Positions 63,666 through 64,000 of a DNA stretch of 64,000 nt are shown one piece after another. The DNA lies in contig NZ_JAFREP010000009.1 of assembly GCF_017377855.1 (NCBI RefSeq), forward strand, positions 28,405 through 92,404, in the 5' to 3' direction. The first letter of the stretch is position 1, and each line of letters begins with the position of its first letter. The position numbers and the translations under genes are program-made. Below the pieces are notes generated by a model that worked only from the letters and a program-made list of their open reading frames with translations, was not told the DNA's origin and searched no databases. Source of the DNA: Acanthopleuribacter pedis (GTDB lineage Bacteria > Acidobacteriota > Holophagae > Acanthopleuribacterales > Acanthopleuribacteraceae).

Positions 63666-64000
63666 GACCACATCGTCCACTTCGACTACATCGACCACTT
63701 CGACCACATCGTCCACTTCGACCACATCGTCCACTTCGACCACATCGTCCACTTCGACTACATCGACCACTTCGACCACATCGTCCACTTCGACTACATC
63801 GACCACTTCGACCACATCGTCCACTTCGACTACATCGACCACTTCGACCACATCGTCCACTTCGACTACATCGACCACATCGTCCACTTCGACTACATCG
63901 ACCACTTCGACCACATCGTCCACTTCGACTACATCGACCACTTCGACCACATCGTCCACTTCGACTACATCGACCACTTCGACCACATCGTCCACTTCGA
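63666..64000. repeat. 9-base/36-base tandem repeat array, runs off window
   Basis: Thirty-seven 9-base units of the form G(A/T)C-(C/T)AC-(A/T)TC, mostly ordered in a 36-base higher unit (GACCACATC, GTCCACTTC, GACTACATC, GACCACTTC). It is open in several frames: Thr/Ser-rich or Asp/His/Ile-rich on the plus strand and EVVDVVEVDDVV-like on the minus strand (stop at 63639). It may be the low-complexity part of a gene that continues beyond the window, on either strand. No start codon with a ribosome site is visible inside. Confidence 0.8.

Noticed and set aside
63301..64000. CRISPR array
   Set aside because: The 71-base units have no unique spacers and the 9-base array is a plain tandem repeat; no cas genes nearby.

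Overview
The window is about 64 kb from a Gram-negative bacterial chromosome with moderately high GC (my impression; not computed). A TolC/RND efflux operon and a VgrG island imply an outer membrane. Chorismate dehydratase (mqnA) implies the futalosine route to menaquinone. The Ser/Thr kinase with C-terminal TPRs, the secreted repeat proteins and the conflict genes would fit an Acidobacteriota/Holophagae-type organism, but that placement is a low-confidence inference. No rRNA or tRNA gene, complete insertion sequence or CRISPR array was seen.

Layout. 0.2-6.6 kb: putative Na+/H+ antiporter (-), SNF-family sodium symporter (+, TTG start), mqnA (+) and htpX (-). 7.4-12 kb: Ser/Thr kinase-TPR protein (+) and two related secreted proteins (-). 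12.4-21 kb: chemotaxis receptor, an MFP-RND-TolC-MarR efflux operon and a small membrane protein. 22-28.4 kb: a peptidoglycan operon with a SpoIID-PBP4 fusion, a TolB-like propeller protein and an Amidase_3, all sharing one beta-rich module. 28.6-32.4 kb: a secreted repeat protein (-), a LytS/LytTR two-component pair (+) and an unknown secreted protein (-). 33-42 kb: an orphan type VI secretion cargo island (VgrG, DUF2169, ketosynthase-like protein, DUF4150 PAAR-like protein, HELGH metallopeptidase-like candidate effector, two 164-residue paralogs, TIGR02270-like protein).

42.2-58.1 kb is the most striking region. Four genes are joined by 4-nt stop/start overlaps: a 3200-residue protein (degenerate SIR2-like N-terminus, STAND-like NTPase, TPRs, propeller-like region, second P-loop ATPase), a 392-residue protein with a broken P-loop, an 813-residue P-loop ATPase, and an 864-residue adenosine-deaminase-family protein. 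The last two resemble RdrA and RdrB of the RADAR anti-phage system; the first two look like an added sensor/regulatory arm. This may be an undescribed composite defence system. A convergent microbial-type PARG (poly(ADP-ribose) glycohydrolase) follows.

59-63 kb: a MerR regulator under a textbook 19-bp-spacer promoter, then an ABC ATPase and its permease. 62.95-64 kb has no confident gene: it holds a nest of strong inverted repeats, a roughly 71-bp repeat family with compensating stem changes, and a 9-bp/36-bp tandem array running off the window.
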